In this document: positions 10,601 through 20,743 of the stretch, in pieces
Numbering within the stretch: position 1 is the stretch's first letter
How the letters are laid out: each line of letters opens with the position of its first letter
NCBI RefSeq assembly: GCF_014400405.1
Contig: NZ_CP060496.1
Location: 3,038,001-3,102,000 of the forward strand
DNA from: Brachybacterium sp. Z12
GTDB lineage: Bacteria; Actinomycetota; Actinomycetes; Actinomycetales; Dermabacteraceae
Length of the DNA stretch: 64,000 bases
Direction of reading: 5' to 3'
Notes under the pieces: generated by a model
The model's database searches: none
Told to the model about the DNA's origin: nothing
What the model saw: only the letters and a program-made list of their open reading frames with translations
Translations under genes and position numbers: made by a program

Positions 10601-10625
10601 CCGGGGCGGCGCCGCCCCGGTTTCT
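10601..10625 (+). terminator. Palindromic terminator, possibly bidirectional
   Basis: A perfect 20-base palindrome, CCGGGGCGGC followed by GCCGCCCCGG, spans 10601-10620 and is followed by TTTCT. It begins one base after the stop of the membrane protein gene. Confidence 0.75.
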
Positions 10626-10654
10626 CGCCGGCACGGCATCCACTGTCCTCCGCG

Positions 10655-10691
10655 CATACGCCGCTCGTACACCGCGGGAACTGTACGTATG
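10655..10691. promoter_or_regulatory. Nested inverted repeat in a convergent spacer
   Basis: CATACG (10655-10660) mirrors CGTATG (10686-10691). Inside it CGTAC (10666-10670) mirrors GTACG (10683-10687). Another ACGTACG lies about 15 bases downstream. The spacer (10626-10852) sits between convergent genes and has no recognisable coding sequence, so the presence of an operator-like element is unexplained. Confidence 0.3.
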
Positions 10692-10852
10692 AGGCCGGTG
10701 GATACACGTACGCGCGGCGCGGATCAGCCGAAATCCGCTCGCGCCGCTGACCTCCGCCGCCGTACGGTCGCCCCATGCCGCAGCAGCCTGCCCCGCCGCC
10801 CAGCGCCCGGGCGGGGGCCGGGTGATAGCCCGCGCCGTGTGAGCGCCGGGCC

Positions 10853-11535
10853 TCAGCTCTCCTGGTCAGCTCCGGAGTCACCCCGGTGCCGGTGTAGAAG
10901 CCGTAGGTGGCGTCGGCGCGCTGCTGGGCGACTTCGGCGTCCTCGCCGGAGGCGGTGTGGGCCACGGCCCAGCCGTCTGCCGCGCCGCGGTAGAAGGAAC
11001 GGCCCTCCTCGGTGCCTGCCCAGGCCTCGGCCTCGCCGGGGGCGAGCGATCCCTCGGTCGCGCCGAGATGGAGGCCCAGACCCAGCATGCCTCCGTCCCA
11101 GCCCACGCCGGTGGCGCCGGGGCCGAAGGTCTCCCACATCTCCGCGGGGATGTCGGCGGTGCGGGAGATGTGCTCGAGCTCGACGCGGGTGGCGGCCTCG
11201 CCGTCGGCGGCCAGGCGGAGCGTCACCCAGGACACCGCGCCCATCATCTCCCAGGTCACGGCGACCTCTGCGGCACCATCGGCGGGTGGCTCGCACACCA
11301 GGATCTCGCCGCCTGCGTTGCCCTCGAACTGGTAGCGGCCGCCCTGCTGCAGGTCACCGCTGATCGGCAGGAACCAGCGTTCGATTCGCTCGGCTGTGGT
11401 GACCGCCGCCCAGACGTCGGCGAGCGGGGCGGGGTAGGTCTGCTCGAGGGACTGGACGTGCGCAGGGGCACCCTCGCGCTCCTCGGTGCGGTAGGTGCGG
11501 GTGACGGACTGCAGCTGGGTGGGGACGTCGACCAT
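10853..11535 (-). CDS. SRPBCC (AHSA1-like) family protein
   Basis: This is a START-like ligand-binding fold protein of the AHSA1 group, about 227 residues. It starts at 11535 after a GGAG box. The N-terminal domain shows the family pattern: LEQTYPAPLADVWAAVTTAE, RIERWFLPISGDLQQGGRYQ, then CEPPADGAAEVAVTWEM. A second half has EMWETFGPGATGVGWDGGM and a helical region ending in YGFYTGTGV. Beyond this the frame loses protein character. A shift near 10865 leads to a stop at 10853 (tail ending QES), which I prefer to the longer reading to 10498. It is often a neighbour of ArsR regulators, but none is seen here. Confidence 0.75.
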
Positions 11536-11633
11536 GTCAGATCTCCTTCAGAGGTGGAGCGGAAGGCCAGGTGGAGCGGGGGTACAGACGAACCGGCAAA
11601 GAGCGGAGCCGCCGACGGGCGCGGCCCTCCGCC

Positions 11634-13039
11634 TCAGCGGCGCACGGCCAGCACGATCCCCCGGTAGAGGACGCCGATCAGCACCAGTCCCACGCCTGAG
11701 ACGACCGTACTCCCCGGCAGCGCCGCGACCAGCAGCAGGCAGCCGATCAGTCCTGCCACCTGCATGGCCTTGGGGAACAGGCGCCACTGGCCCACCTGGG
11801 TGAGCGCGGCGAGGTTCGCGACCGCGTAGTAGAGCAGCACGCCGAAGGAGGAGGCGGCGATCGCGACCAGCACGTCGGAGGCCAGCAGCACCAGCAGCAT
11901 GATCGCGATGCCGGCGACGACCTCGGCCCGCTGCGGTACCCCGTACCGGTTGCTGGAGCGGGAGAGCGGTCGGGGCAGGTCGCCGCCCCGGGCCATCGCG
12001 AGCATCGTGCGGGAGACCCCCGCGACCAGGGCGAGCAGTGCTCCGGCGGCGGCCGCCACCGCGCCGACGGTGATGATCGCACTCCAGGCCCCGCCGGCGC
12101 CCACAGCCTGCAGAGCGGTGAGGAACGGTGCGGGGCCCCAGCCCTGCGAGCCAGGGGCGGGGCCTGCGAGGACCAGCACGATCGACAGCGCCAGGTACAG
12201 CACGGCCACCACGGCCAGGGCTGTGTGACGATGGCGCGGGGGATGGTGCGGCGCGGGGAGATGACCTCCTCGCCGAGGGTCGCGACCCTCGCGTATCCGG
12301 CGAAGGCGAAGAACATCAGCGCCGCGGCCTGCACCACGGCGAGCGCGATCCCGACGATGCCGCCGGTCCCGGCGCCGAGCACCGCGGCCAGTCCCCCGTC
12401 CCACAGGCCCGTGCTGCTGCCGGCGAGGGGACCGGGAGCGGTCCACGGGCTCGCCGCCTCGCCGTCTCCCGCCGACTGCGCACCCGTCGCCAGCCCGACC
12501 ACGAGCCGCGCACCGGTGAGCACCAGCGCAGCGAGCGCCACGGTGACCAGCACCCGGGCCAGCGCCGCGGTGCGGGTGACGCCCACGAGGTTCACACCGA
12601 CCAGTGCCGCCACCACGAGCGCTGCCACGATCCGTTGGAGCGGTTCGGGCACCAGGTAGGCGGAGATGACCAGGGCCATCGCGGCGCAGGAGGCGATCTT
12701 GCCGATCACGAAGCACCAGCCGGCGAGGAAGCCCCACCATGGACCGAGCTGCTCGCGCCCGTAGTGGTAGGTGCCACCGGAGCTGGGGTGCTGGGCCGCG
12801 AGCTGAGCGGTGGAGGTCGCGTTGCACAGGGCGACCGCGGCGGCGATCAGCACGGCCAGCGGGGCGAGCGCCCCGGCGAGGTCCTGCGCGGCGCCGAGGG
12901 ACACGAAGGCGCCGGCGCCGATCATCGAGGCGAGGCCGATCACCACGGCATCGCGCAGGCCGAGCCGGCGGACGAGGCCGCCCTGGACCGGGGTCCCGAT
13001 GCTGCTGCCGGCGGGCAGGCGGCCGTGGGAGGTGCTCAT
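11634..13039 (-). CDS. APC superfamily amino acid permease
   Basis: This is a transporter of about 468 residues with around 12 hydrophobic segments, of the amino acid/polyamine/organocation superfamily. The start at 13039 (MSTSHGRLPAG) is preferred over a longer Pro/Arg-rich extension. The diagnostic first helix is LGLRDAVVIGLASMIGAGAFVSLG (Gly-rich unwound substrate site). Next come ATSTAQLAAQHPSSGGTYHYG and, in the middle, FFAFAGYARVATLGEEV. The frame breaks near 12219 just after RRTIPRAIVT and resumes with ALAVVAVLYLALSIVLVL. Substrate specificity cannot be read from the sequence; cationic or small neutral amino acids are typical. Confidence 0.88.
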
Positions 13040-13111
13040 GGCATCCGTTCTCGAGGGGGTCGACGGCCGACGGGCCGGGGGGGAGCGCAGCGTGCGCAGG
13101 CTGCGCATGGG

Positions 13112-13144
13112 GACGGGACCGGGCGGCATCGGCCCGGTCCCGTC
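13112..13144 (-). terminator. Hairpin terminator downstream of the nuclease gene
   Basis: GACGGGACCGGGC at 13112-13124 pairs perfectly with GCCCGGTCCCGTC at 13132-13144 across a 7-base loop. It lies 13 bases beyond the nuclease stop codon in the direction of transcription. Confidence 0.75.
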
Positions 13145-13156
13145 TAGGACATCAGA

Positions 13157-16155
13157 TCACCCGCGGGGCAGTCGACCCTGCAGGCGCATCGCGCCGAGTC
13201 CCGCGAGCACCAGCAGCCGGGCGCCCGCCGCGAAGGGCAGGGCACCGAAGCCGGTGCGTGCGAGAGCGGAGGCGGTGCCGCCGGGACGCGAGCCCTCGGT
13301 CGAGGAGCCGGACCCCGACGTGTCGGCCGAGCCTGCGCCATCGGCCGAACCCGCGCCATCGGCCGGGCCTGCGCCGTCCGTCGGGCCTGCGCCGTCCTGC
13401 CCCTCGGTGCCGCCGCCGGGTGTGGTCGCGTCGTCGTCCCCGTCGGCGGGAGGCGTCGTGCCCTCGTCGTCCTCGCCCTCGTCGCCCTCGTCATCTCCGC
13501 CCTCGGCAGGAGGCGTGGGGGCCTCCTCCTCGGGGAAGCCGGCCTCGAGGCCCACGATGATCGGGTCGTGATCGGAGGAAGCGAAGGGGCCGGCCTCGTA
13601 GAGGTCGGTGGTGTTGTTCTGGTAGCGGCCGTACTGGGCCATCACCGGCTCGGCGCCGTTGATCTGCCAGTCGGTCGCGCCGGTGACGCGCTCCGCGGCG
13701 GTCGCGCTGCCGATCACGTGGTCCAGGGAGCCGATCATCCCGCCGAAGCTGTAGGACCAGCCGCCCCCGTCATGCTCCTCACCGAAGTTCACGAAGCCCT
13801 GCTCGTAGAAGAGCTGCAGCGGCTCCTCCTGCGTGTAGGCGTTGAAGTCGCCGCCATGGAGGACGTCCTCGACGCCCAGCTCAGCAGCGGTCTGCTCGCC
13901 CCAGGTCAGCAGCGCCTCGGCCTGCTGGAGGCGGGAGGTGCGGGCATTGCCCTGGACGGGATCCTCGGCGAGACCCGCATCCTCGGCGTCGCCCGAGCCC
14001 TTGGACTTGAAGTGGTTGATGGTGAAGAAGAACGGCTCCCCCTCGACCTGCGCCTCCCCCTCGACCTGCTCCTCACCCTCGACCTGCCCCGCACCCTCGC
14101 CCTCGGCCTGGACGGGCACGAAGACCTGGCCGATGGGCTCGCGGGCGTTGTCGAAGGCGTCATCACCGGCGAGGATCTGCGCGTCACCCTGCGGGGCGAC
14201 CGCGGCGGGCTGGTAGATGATCGCGTTGGTGATCGCGTCCTGGCCGCCGTCCAGCCCGTGCGCGGCGTAGGCGTCACCGGTGGGGACGTATGCCCAGGTG
14301 CCCTCGCCGTCCTTCTCGTTGAGCGCGGCGACCAGGGTGGCGGTGGCCTCGTCGGCCTCCTCCCCCAGGCGGGCCGAGTTCTCGATCTCGGTCAGGCCCA
14401 CCACGGCCGCGTCGGTGCCGGAGATCGCGTCGACGATCTTGGACTGCTGGCGCTCGAGGTCGTCGGCTCCCCAGGCACCGCGCAGGTCGCAGCCGCCGCG
14501 CACGGTGGTGCCCTCGCCGTGCATGTTCGTGTACGGCTCGCAGCCGGGGGTGTCCTCGCCGAGGGTGGTGAAGTAGTTCAGCACGTTGAACGTGGCGACC
14601 TTCAGATCGCCGCCGACATCGTCGGGAGCGTCCTGGCGGGTGTTCTCGAAGTCCACGCCGTCGGTGTCCGCGGAGGTCCATGGGGTGGTGACGTTCAGCC
14701 GCCACTGGTCGAAGTTGTAAGCGACCACGACCGGCTCGGTGAAGGTCGCCGCGGCGCCCACGCGCACCGGCTCCTCGGTGGTCAGCCAGCTCATCGGCTG
14801 ATCGGCGTTGTTCCGGAAGTCCGTGGTGCGGCCGTCGTCCAGCAGCACCTTCAGCGGGTCGCGACTCTCGAAGTAGGCGGTGGCCTCCTCGCCCGGGCGC
14901 ATGATGTCCCCGGCCTGCAGCAGCGGCTGGTCGCCGATCGCGAGGGTCACCTCGCCATGGTTCGCGGTGTTGTAGACGTCGGTGACGGTGAAGTCGCCCT
15001 CGCCCGGCAGGTACAGCATGTGCTCGAGGCTCTCGCGCTGCGTCTCCTCGACGGGGAAGCCGCCCTCGAGGGTCGCGGGCTCGACCGGGTCGAGCGGCTC
15101 GGTGAGGATCTCGAGGCCCTCCTCGCCGACGGTGATCTGGGTGGAGTCGTAGTACTCGGAGACCTCGCCGGTGACCCGCACGGAGTCGCCGATCTGCACG
15201 TCAGAAGCTGTCGCGGAGGAGTAGACGAGACGAACACGGCGGTGGAGCCGTCGTGGCTGGAGAAGTCCAGCGCACCGCCGGTGCCGCCGGTCTGGATGAC
15301 GTAGCCGTTCAGGCCGCCGGTGGCGTACACCGCGGTGACGACGCCCTCGGTGATGACGGGCTGCCCTGCGAGGGGGCTGGCCGGGCCGGTGCCCTGGATC
15401 TCGGCAATCGAAGCTGCGGTGGGGTCGGCCGGCGGCTGCTCGGGGTCCTCCGGGCCTCCCGGATCGCCCGGATCGCCCGGCTCCGCGCCTGCGCTCTCGC
15501 CTGCGGAGTTCGTGGGCGTCGGCTCGCCGGCCTCGAAGTCGGTGGAGTTCTCACCTGTCGCGGCGATGCGGGAGAGGGAGGTGGTGTTCGAGGTGGCGGC
15601 GGCCGGGGCCTCGCCGGAGAACTTGTTCGCACCGTTGCCCCAGCCCACGAGGTCGACCACGGTCGGGTCCTCGGAGCAGGCCGCTGCGGAGCAGACGAGC
15701 GCCCCCTCGGTGTCCGTCAGGGCGATGGTGCCGCTCGAGCCGCCCATGGCGAGGGTGCCGGTCGCATCCGGAGCAGGCAGGGCGGTGCTGCCGCCGTTGC
15801 CCTGGGCGAGCTGGATCAGGAAGGTCCCGCCCGCCGGGATGGTCCCGGACAGCGCCATCGAGCTGTTGCCGAAGCTGCCGGTGGCCGAGGCGTAGTCCAG
15901 GGTCCAGCCGGTGATGTCGACGTCGGTGTCCGAGCTGTTGGTCAGCTCCACGAAGTCGTGGGTGAGCTCGGCGCCGCTGTTGCCGCCGCCTCCGTAGACC
16001 TCGTTGATGCGGATGTCGTCGGGGGTGATGACGGCGGCCTGCGCCGCGATGGTGAGGCCGGGCGCGAGGCTCAGGCCGAGAGCGAGGGCGGCGGCGGTGG
16101 CGCCGGCGCGTGCGAGGCGTGGGCGGAGGCCGGAGACGTGGGCAGTGCTTCTCAT
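13157..16155 (-). CDS. Secreted, sortase-anchored extracellular nuclease (lamin-tail + EEP domain)
   Basis: This is an ExeM/NucH-like exported nuclease of about 999 residues. Order: signal peptide (MRSTAHVSGLRPRLARAG, then a hydrophobic core ending TIAAQA); lamin-tail domain (DDIRINEVYGGGGNSGAEL, DFVELTNSSDTDVDITGWTL); OB-fold-like segment (AEIQGTGPASPLAGQPV); and the endonuclease/exonuclease/phosphatase domain (KVATFNVLNYFTTLGEDTP, VGLTEIENS, INHFKSKGSGDAEDAG, LHGGDFNAYTQEEP, SSDHDPIIVGLE). A Gly/Asp/Ala-rich linker leads to LARTG, a hydrophobic helix and a basic tail. It probably degrades extracellular DNA or RNA. One break near 15229 separates the two halves. A QVEGE-type repeat is inserted in the catalytic domain. 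Confidence 0.9.
14040..14100 (-). repeat. In-frame 15-base repeat inside the nuclease catalytic domain
   Basis: CTCGACCTG recurs about every 15 bases across 14040-14100. On the coding strand it encodes a near-tandem QVEGE, QVEGE, QVEGE acidic stretch directly before the conserved FFFTINHFKSKG strand, so it would form a loop on the EEP fold. Confidence 0.75.
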
Positions 16156-16221
16156 GGGGAGATGCTCCTGGGTGGGGTGGAGAGCGGGGCCGACGGGGCG
16201 GTGTGGGGAGCACCGCAGACA

Positions 16222-16263
16222 GGAGGAGGGGCCGGGCCTCGGTGAGGGTCCGGCCCCTCCTCC
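16222..16263 (-). terminator. Hairpin terminator downstream of the 5'-nucleotidase gene
   Basis: GGAGGAGGGGCCGG at 16222-16235 is the exact complement of CCGGCCCCTCCTCC at 16250-16263, with a 14-base loop. It lies just past the nucleotidase stop and before the nuclease gene. Confidence 0.75.
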
Positions 16264-16277
16264 GTCAGGGGTGCGGG

Positions 16278-18698
16278 TCAGTGCCGCGTCATGCGGTGGC
16301 GCAGCCCCAGTGCGCCGGCGCCGGCGAGGGAGAGCAGTCCGGCCGCTGCGATCATCGAGCCGGCGCTCACGCCGGTGCGGGCGAGGTCGGAGCGGGAGCC
16401 GCCTGCGGAGGTGTCGTCGCCGACGGGGAGGACGGCGGCCGGGTCGTCGTCCCGGGAGCTGTCATCGCCCTGGTCGGCGCCGCCCTGGTCAGCATCGCCC
16501 TGGTCGTCGCTGCCCTGGTCGTCGCCATCGCCCGCGGGCGGGGTGGTCGCGTCGTCGTTATCGCCGTCGCCCGGGGGCGGGGTGGTGGCGTCGTCGTCAT
16601 CGCCGCACTCGGCGGGAGCTCCGCCGACGGTCCACTCGAAGGCCGGGATGTCGATGACGATCTCGGTGCCGACCTCGGGGATCGCGGTGATCGTCAGCGG
16701 CACCACGGCACCCTCGGGCACGCGCCAGCCAGTCGGCGAGCGTGACGTCGGCGACCAGACGGCCCGTTTCCTCGTCGGCGGCGTAGGGAGCCTCGAAGGT
16801 GCCGTGCTCACCGGCGTCCACGACGACGGTCTCGATCTCGGGTGCGCCGAGGCTCTGGGACTCGACGTTGCCGATGCGGAGCACCGGGTCGCGGTCCACG
16901 CCGGCTGCGGAGTCGTACTCGCCGCCTTCGAGGATCTGCAGCTCGAGCTGACGCTGCGCGAAGCCGGGGCGAGCTCCGGGTTCGCCTCGAGGTAGCTGAT
17001 GAAGGCATCGCGGTCCAGCACGCCGGAGTCGCGCACATTCTGCGCCTCGGACAGTGCCCACATGTTGTCGCCGCCCTCGAACAGGAAGCTCGCGGTGACG
17101 ATCGTGTAGGTGGCGTCGGGGTCGATCGACTCGCCGTTGATGCGGATGTCGACGATGCGGTCGTCGAGCTCGCGGGTGGAGTCGAAGACGTACTCGACGT
17201 TCTCGGAGACGTTGAAGGCCAGGAACGCCTCATCGCCCGAGTCGACGTCGCCGCCGTCGGCGGTGCGCTGCCACTGCTCCTCGAGCATCTGCTTGAACTG
17301 GGCGCCGGAGACGTCGCCGGAGTTCAGGGTGTTGCCGAAGGGCACCATCCCATTGGCCTCGGCGTAGGTGACCACGCCATCGCCCTCGCCGGCGGCGGAC
17401 TGCTCGTGCCAGAGCTCGGCGCGGATGCCGCCGGGGTTCATGAAGCCGATGACCTCGTGCTCGCCGTCCAGGCCGACATCCTCGAGATACCACTTCATGG
17501 AGTCGGCGAGCATGTCGCCCGCGGCGGAGTGGCGCGTGCGGTCGTCACCCTTGGTGGTGGCCTGGTTGCCGACCGGGTCGTTCGCGGTGCGGACGCCGTC
17601 GACGTAGGAGGCCTTGGAGTCGTCCCACGAGGTGGTGACGTCCCCGGCGACGGAGCCGACGGGCTCGGCACCGACCACAGCGGCCTCGGCGATCGCGTCG
17701 TCGGCGAGCTGGGTGACGTTCTGGGACCTCGGTGTCGATCGCGCATTCCTCGCCTTCGGCCAGGGCCGTGGGGCGCAGCTCGGGGTCGCCGAGCACGGAC
17801 CAGTCGCCGTCCTCGCCGTATTCGAGGGTGACCACGCCGAGGTTCGCGGCGCTGGAGCCCGTCTGGACGACCGGGCGGACCGCGCCGTCCTGGCCGGGGA
17901 CCGGAGCGTTGTAGTTGTAGGCGCGGTGCGAGTCGCCGTTGAAGATCGCGTCGACCTCAGCGGAGGTCTCGCCCACGATCTTGTCGAAGATCGGGTCGGT
18001 GTTGTTCGGGGCGACGCCCGGATCGGCGTTCGCGCTGGCACCCTCGTGGTACGAGGCGACGAGCACGTCGTACTCGTCGCCGGAGGCGTTGAGCTCGTCG
18101 ATCGCGGCGTTGACCGAGTCGACCGGGTCGCGGAAATCGAGGCCCTGGATGGCGACGGGGCTGACCTTGCCGACGGTCTTGGTGGTGACCGCACCGACCA
18201 CGGCGACCCGCACACCTTCACGCTCGACGATCGTGTACGCCTCGTGGACGCGCTCCCCGGTCGCGGTGTCGTAGACGTTCGCGGCGAGGTCGGGGAAGTC
18301 GGTGCGGGGTTCGATGCGGTCCAGGAGGTCGCCGATGCCCTGGTCGTACTCGTGGTTCCCGATCGCGGTGGCGTCCACGCCCATCGCGTTCAGCACGTCG
18401 ATGGTGGGCTCGTCGTTCTGCACGGCGGATTCGAAGGCGGTGCCGCCGACGTTGTCCCCCGCGGAGAAGAGGAACGAGGCGGGGTTGTCCGCGCGCACGG
18501 TCTCGACCGCGCAGACGAGACCGCCAGCGCCGCCGAGCGCGCCGTGGAAGTCGTTGAAGGTCATCAGCGAAACCTGGTCACCGGTCTCGGCGGCGGCTGC
18601 GGCGCCGAGCGGCACGACGGCAGAGGCGAACGCCACCGCTGCGGCGCCCAGGCCGACGGTTGCGCCCCGCACGAAGCGCCGGGGGAGGGGACGGGCAT
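16278..18698 (-). CDS. Secreted, sortase-anchored bifunctional 5'-nucleotidase/UDP-sugar hydrolase-like enzyme
   Basis: This exported metallophosphoesterase has about 806 residues after repair. The ATG at 18698 follows a GGAG box. Signal peptide: RRFVRGATVG then an Ala/Val core ending AAAAAETG. Catalytic motifs: LMTFNDFHGALGG, FSAGDNVGGT, AIGNHEYDQGIGDLLDRI, DAIFNGDSHRAY. The C-terminal 5'-nucleotidase domain has MNPGGIRAELWHE, NGMVPFGNTLNSGD and YTIVTASFLFEGGDNMW. The C-terminus has an acidic linker, LARTG, a hydrophobic helix and HRMTRH. It hydrolyses extracellular nucleotides to nucleoside and phosphate. Four indels are inferred: losses near 18683 and 16967, gains near 17727 and 16727. It is transcribed toward the secreted nuclease, suggesting joint nucleic-acid scavenging. 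Confidence 0.88.
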
Positions 18699-19224
18699 GG
18701 GTGTCTCCTGGGAACGAAGCGAGAAGCGGATGTACGAGGGCTGTGCACCAGCTATCTCACCGCATGCGACTCAGGACACGCCGACGGGTCGCCCTCCAGG
18801 CCAACAGCTGTCATCAGATGTTCACCCACCGCTGTGACCGGCGCCCCACGATTGGCCAAGTCGCGGCCAACACTTTGCGCGCCCTTGAACCGTTCGGTCC
18901 GGGCCGCGCAGGAACGCGGACCTCCACGGAACTTCCCTGTGATCACGCTCGGAAGCGTGTGAGTCGTGCCCGGAACCGACCGTCCGGCCTCCCTCGTCGG
19001 CACCGAATGGGTAGCATCGACAGGGACTTCGGACGGCCCGCCCCCGCGATCCGTCACCGGCTCCGAGCTCGACCGATCTCGAGCTCGCATCCCCGGGTCG
19101 CCGCCCGGCACCGACCGCAGCCCGCCGACTTCTCCCATCTCCCGCCGACGCCGGCACCCTGCACCGGGACGCCACAAGCATCCCGCCCGGGCGCCGTCCA
19201 CCGTCATCCCAAGGAGGCCGTCTC
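18699..19224. other. Divergent intergenic region with possible regulatory sites
   Basis: No gene is supported in these 526 bases between the nucleotidase and ndh. GTTCACCCACC at 18820-18830 resembles one unit of an actinobacterial PhoP box, but I cannot see a clean second repeat. CACGCT (18944-18949) and AGCGTG (18954-18959) form a hairpin around CGGA. AAGGAGG just before 19225 is the ribosome-binding site of ndh. Confidence 0.4.
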
Positions 19225-20675
19225 ATGGTCATGCCGCTGCCGTTCCTCACCCGCCGCCCCACCGTCCCCGCGAAGGACGGCGCGAGCTGGCCGCACGTGA
19301 TCATCCTCGGCGGCGGTTTCGCCGGAGCCCACGCAGTGGGTGCCCTGCGCGATGCCCGTGTGCGCGTGACCCTGATCGACCGCAACGTCTACAAGACGTT
19401 CCAGCCGCTGCTGTACCAGGTCGCCACCGCCGGCCTGAACCCGGGCGACGTCACCATGTTCCTGCGCGGCCTCTCGCTGAAGGTGCCGAACATGCGCTAC
19501 CGCCAGGGCGAGGTCGAGGGCGTGGATCCCGAGCGGAAGGTGGTGCGGCTCGACGAGGGCCAGAAGGGCATCCACGAGCTCTCCTACGACTACCTGATCG
19601 TCGCCAACGGCGCGACCACCACCTACTTCGGCACCCCGGGCGCCGAAGAGCACGCGATGCCGATGTACACCCGCAGCCAGGCGCTCTCGATCCGTGATCG
19701 CATCTTCTCGGAGCTGGAGCGCTCGAGCCGCGAGGCCGGGATCAGCCACGACAAGCTGCATGTGTGCATCGTCGGCGGCGGGCCGACGGGCGTGGAGATC
19801 GCCGGCGCCCTCGCAGACTTCCGCATGCAGGAGCTGGACATCCTCTACCCCGAGATGGATCCGGGGACCCTGCAGGTCACGGTGCTGCAGCGCGGCGACG
19901 AGGTGCTGAAGGAGTTCAGCACCAAGTACCGCCAGTACGCGGCCGACGAGCTGCGTGATCGCGGAGTGCAGCTGCGCCTGGGCCACGGCGTGAAGGAAGT
20001 GGGCTACGACCACGTGGTCCTCGATGACGGCTCGATCCTCGAATCGGACATCACCATCTGGGCGGCAGGCGTCGCGATCCCCGAGTCGGTCGCCGCCTGG
20101 GGCTTCCCCCAGGACAAGCGCGGCCGCCTCGCTGTGGACGATTATCTGCAGGTCAAGGGCTTCCCGGGGTCTACGCCGCCGGAGACATCGCCGGCCAGGA
20201 CGAGCCGCTCCCCCAGCTGGCCCAGCCCGCGATCCAGTCCGGTCAGGCGGCGGCCCGCGCCATCGCCGCCGAGGTCTCCGGCAAGCCGCGCAAGAAGTTC
20301 AAGTACACCGACCTCGGCACCATGGCCACCATCGGTCGTCACGCCGCGATCGCGGAGATCCCCGTACTAGGCGGGCTCTCGGGCTCCCTGGGCTGGGCCG
20401 CCTGGCTGGGCGTGCACATCACCAAGATGATCGGTCACCGCAACCAGCGCGCCGTCGCGATGAACCTGGTCTCCCTGTACGGCGGCACCCGCGCCACGCA
20501 TCAGCCGAACCCCGTGGTGGGCGAGGTGAACTCGCTGCGTGCGGCCCGCATCTTCGAGGAGCAGGCCGCGCACCGCATGTTCGGCGCGAACGCCGGGGCC
20601 AGCTGCCCCTCCGACGAGATCGCCGCCGACGAGGCCGAGGGCGGCGCCGACGTCGCCGAGCCGACGAAGGACTGA
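19225..20675 (+). CDS. ndh: Type II NADH dehydrogenase (NDH-2)
   Basis: NDH-2 oxidises NADH and passes electrons to quinone without pumping protons; it is peripheral to the inner face of the membrane. The protein has about 483 residues. Two dinucleotide folds are clear: HVIILGGGFAGAHAVGALRD with VTLIDRNVYKTFQPLLYQVAT (FAD), and VCIVGGGPTGVEIAGALADF (NADH). DSDITIWAAGVAIPESV-like sequence leads to the FAD contact GVYAAGDIAGQDEPLPQLAQ, which is split by a break at the G4 run at 20166-20169. The last part holds KKFKYTDLGTMATIGRHAAIA and a hydrophobic, amphipathic C-terminal region for membrane association. The start is supported by AAGGAGG. Confidence 0.93.
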
Positions 20676-20743
20676 CCTCCCGAGACAGGCTGGGCGAAGG
20701 GCTGGCCTCCCGGGGATGACGACGGAATCGCCCCCGGGGCCGG

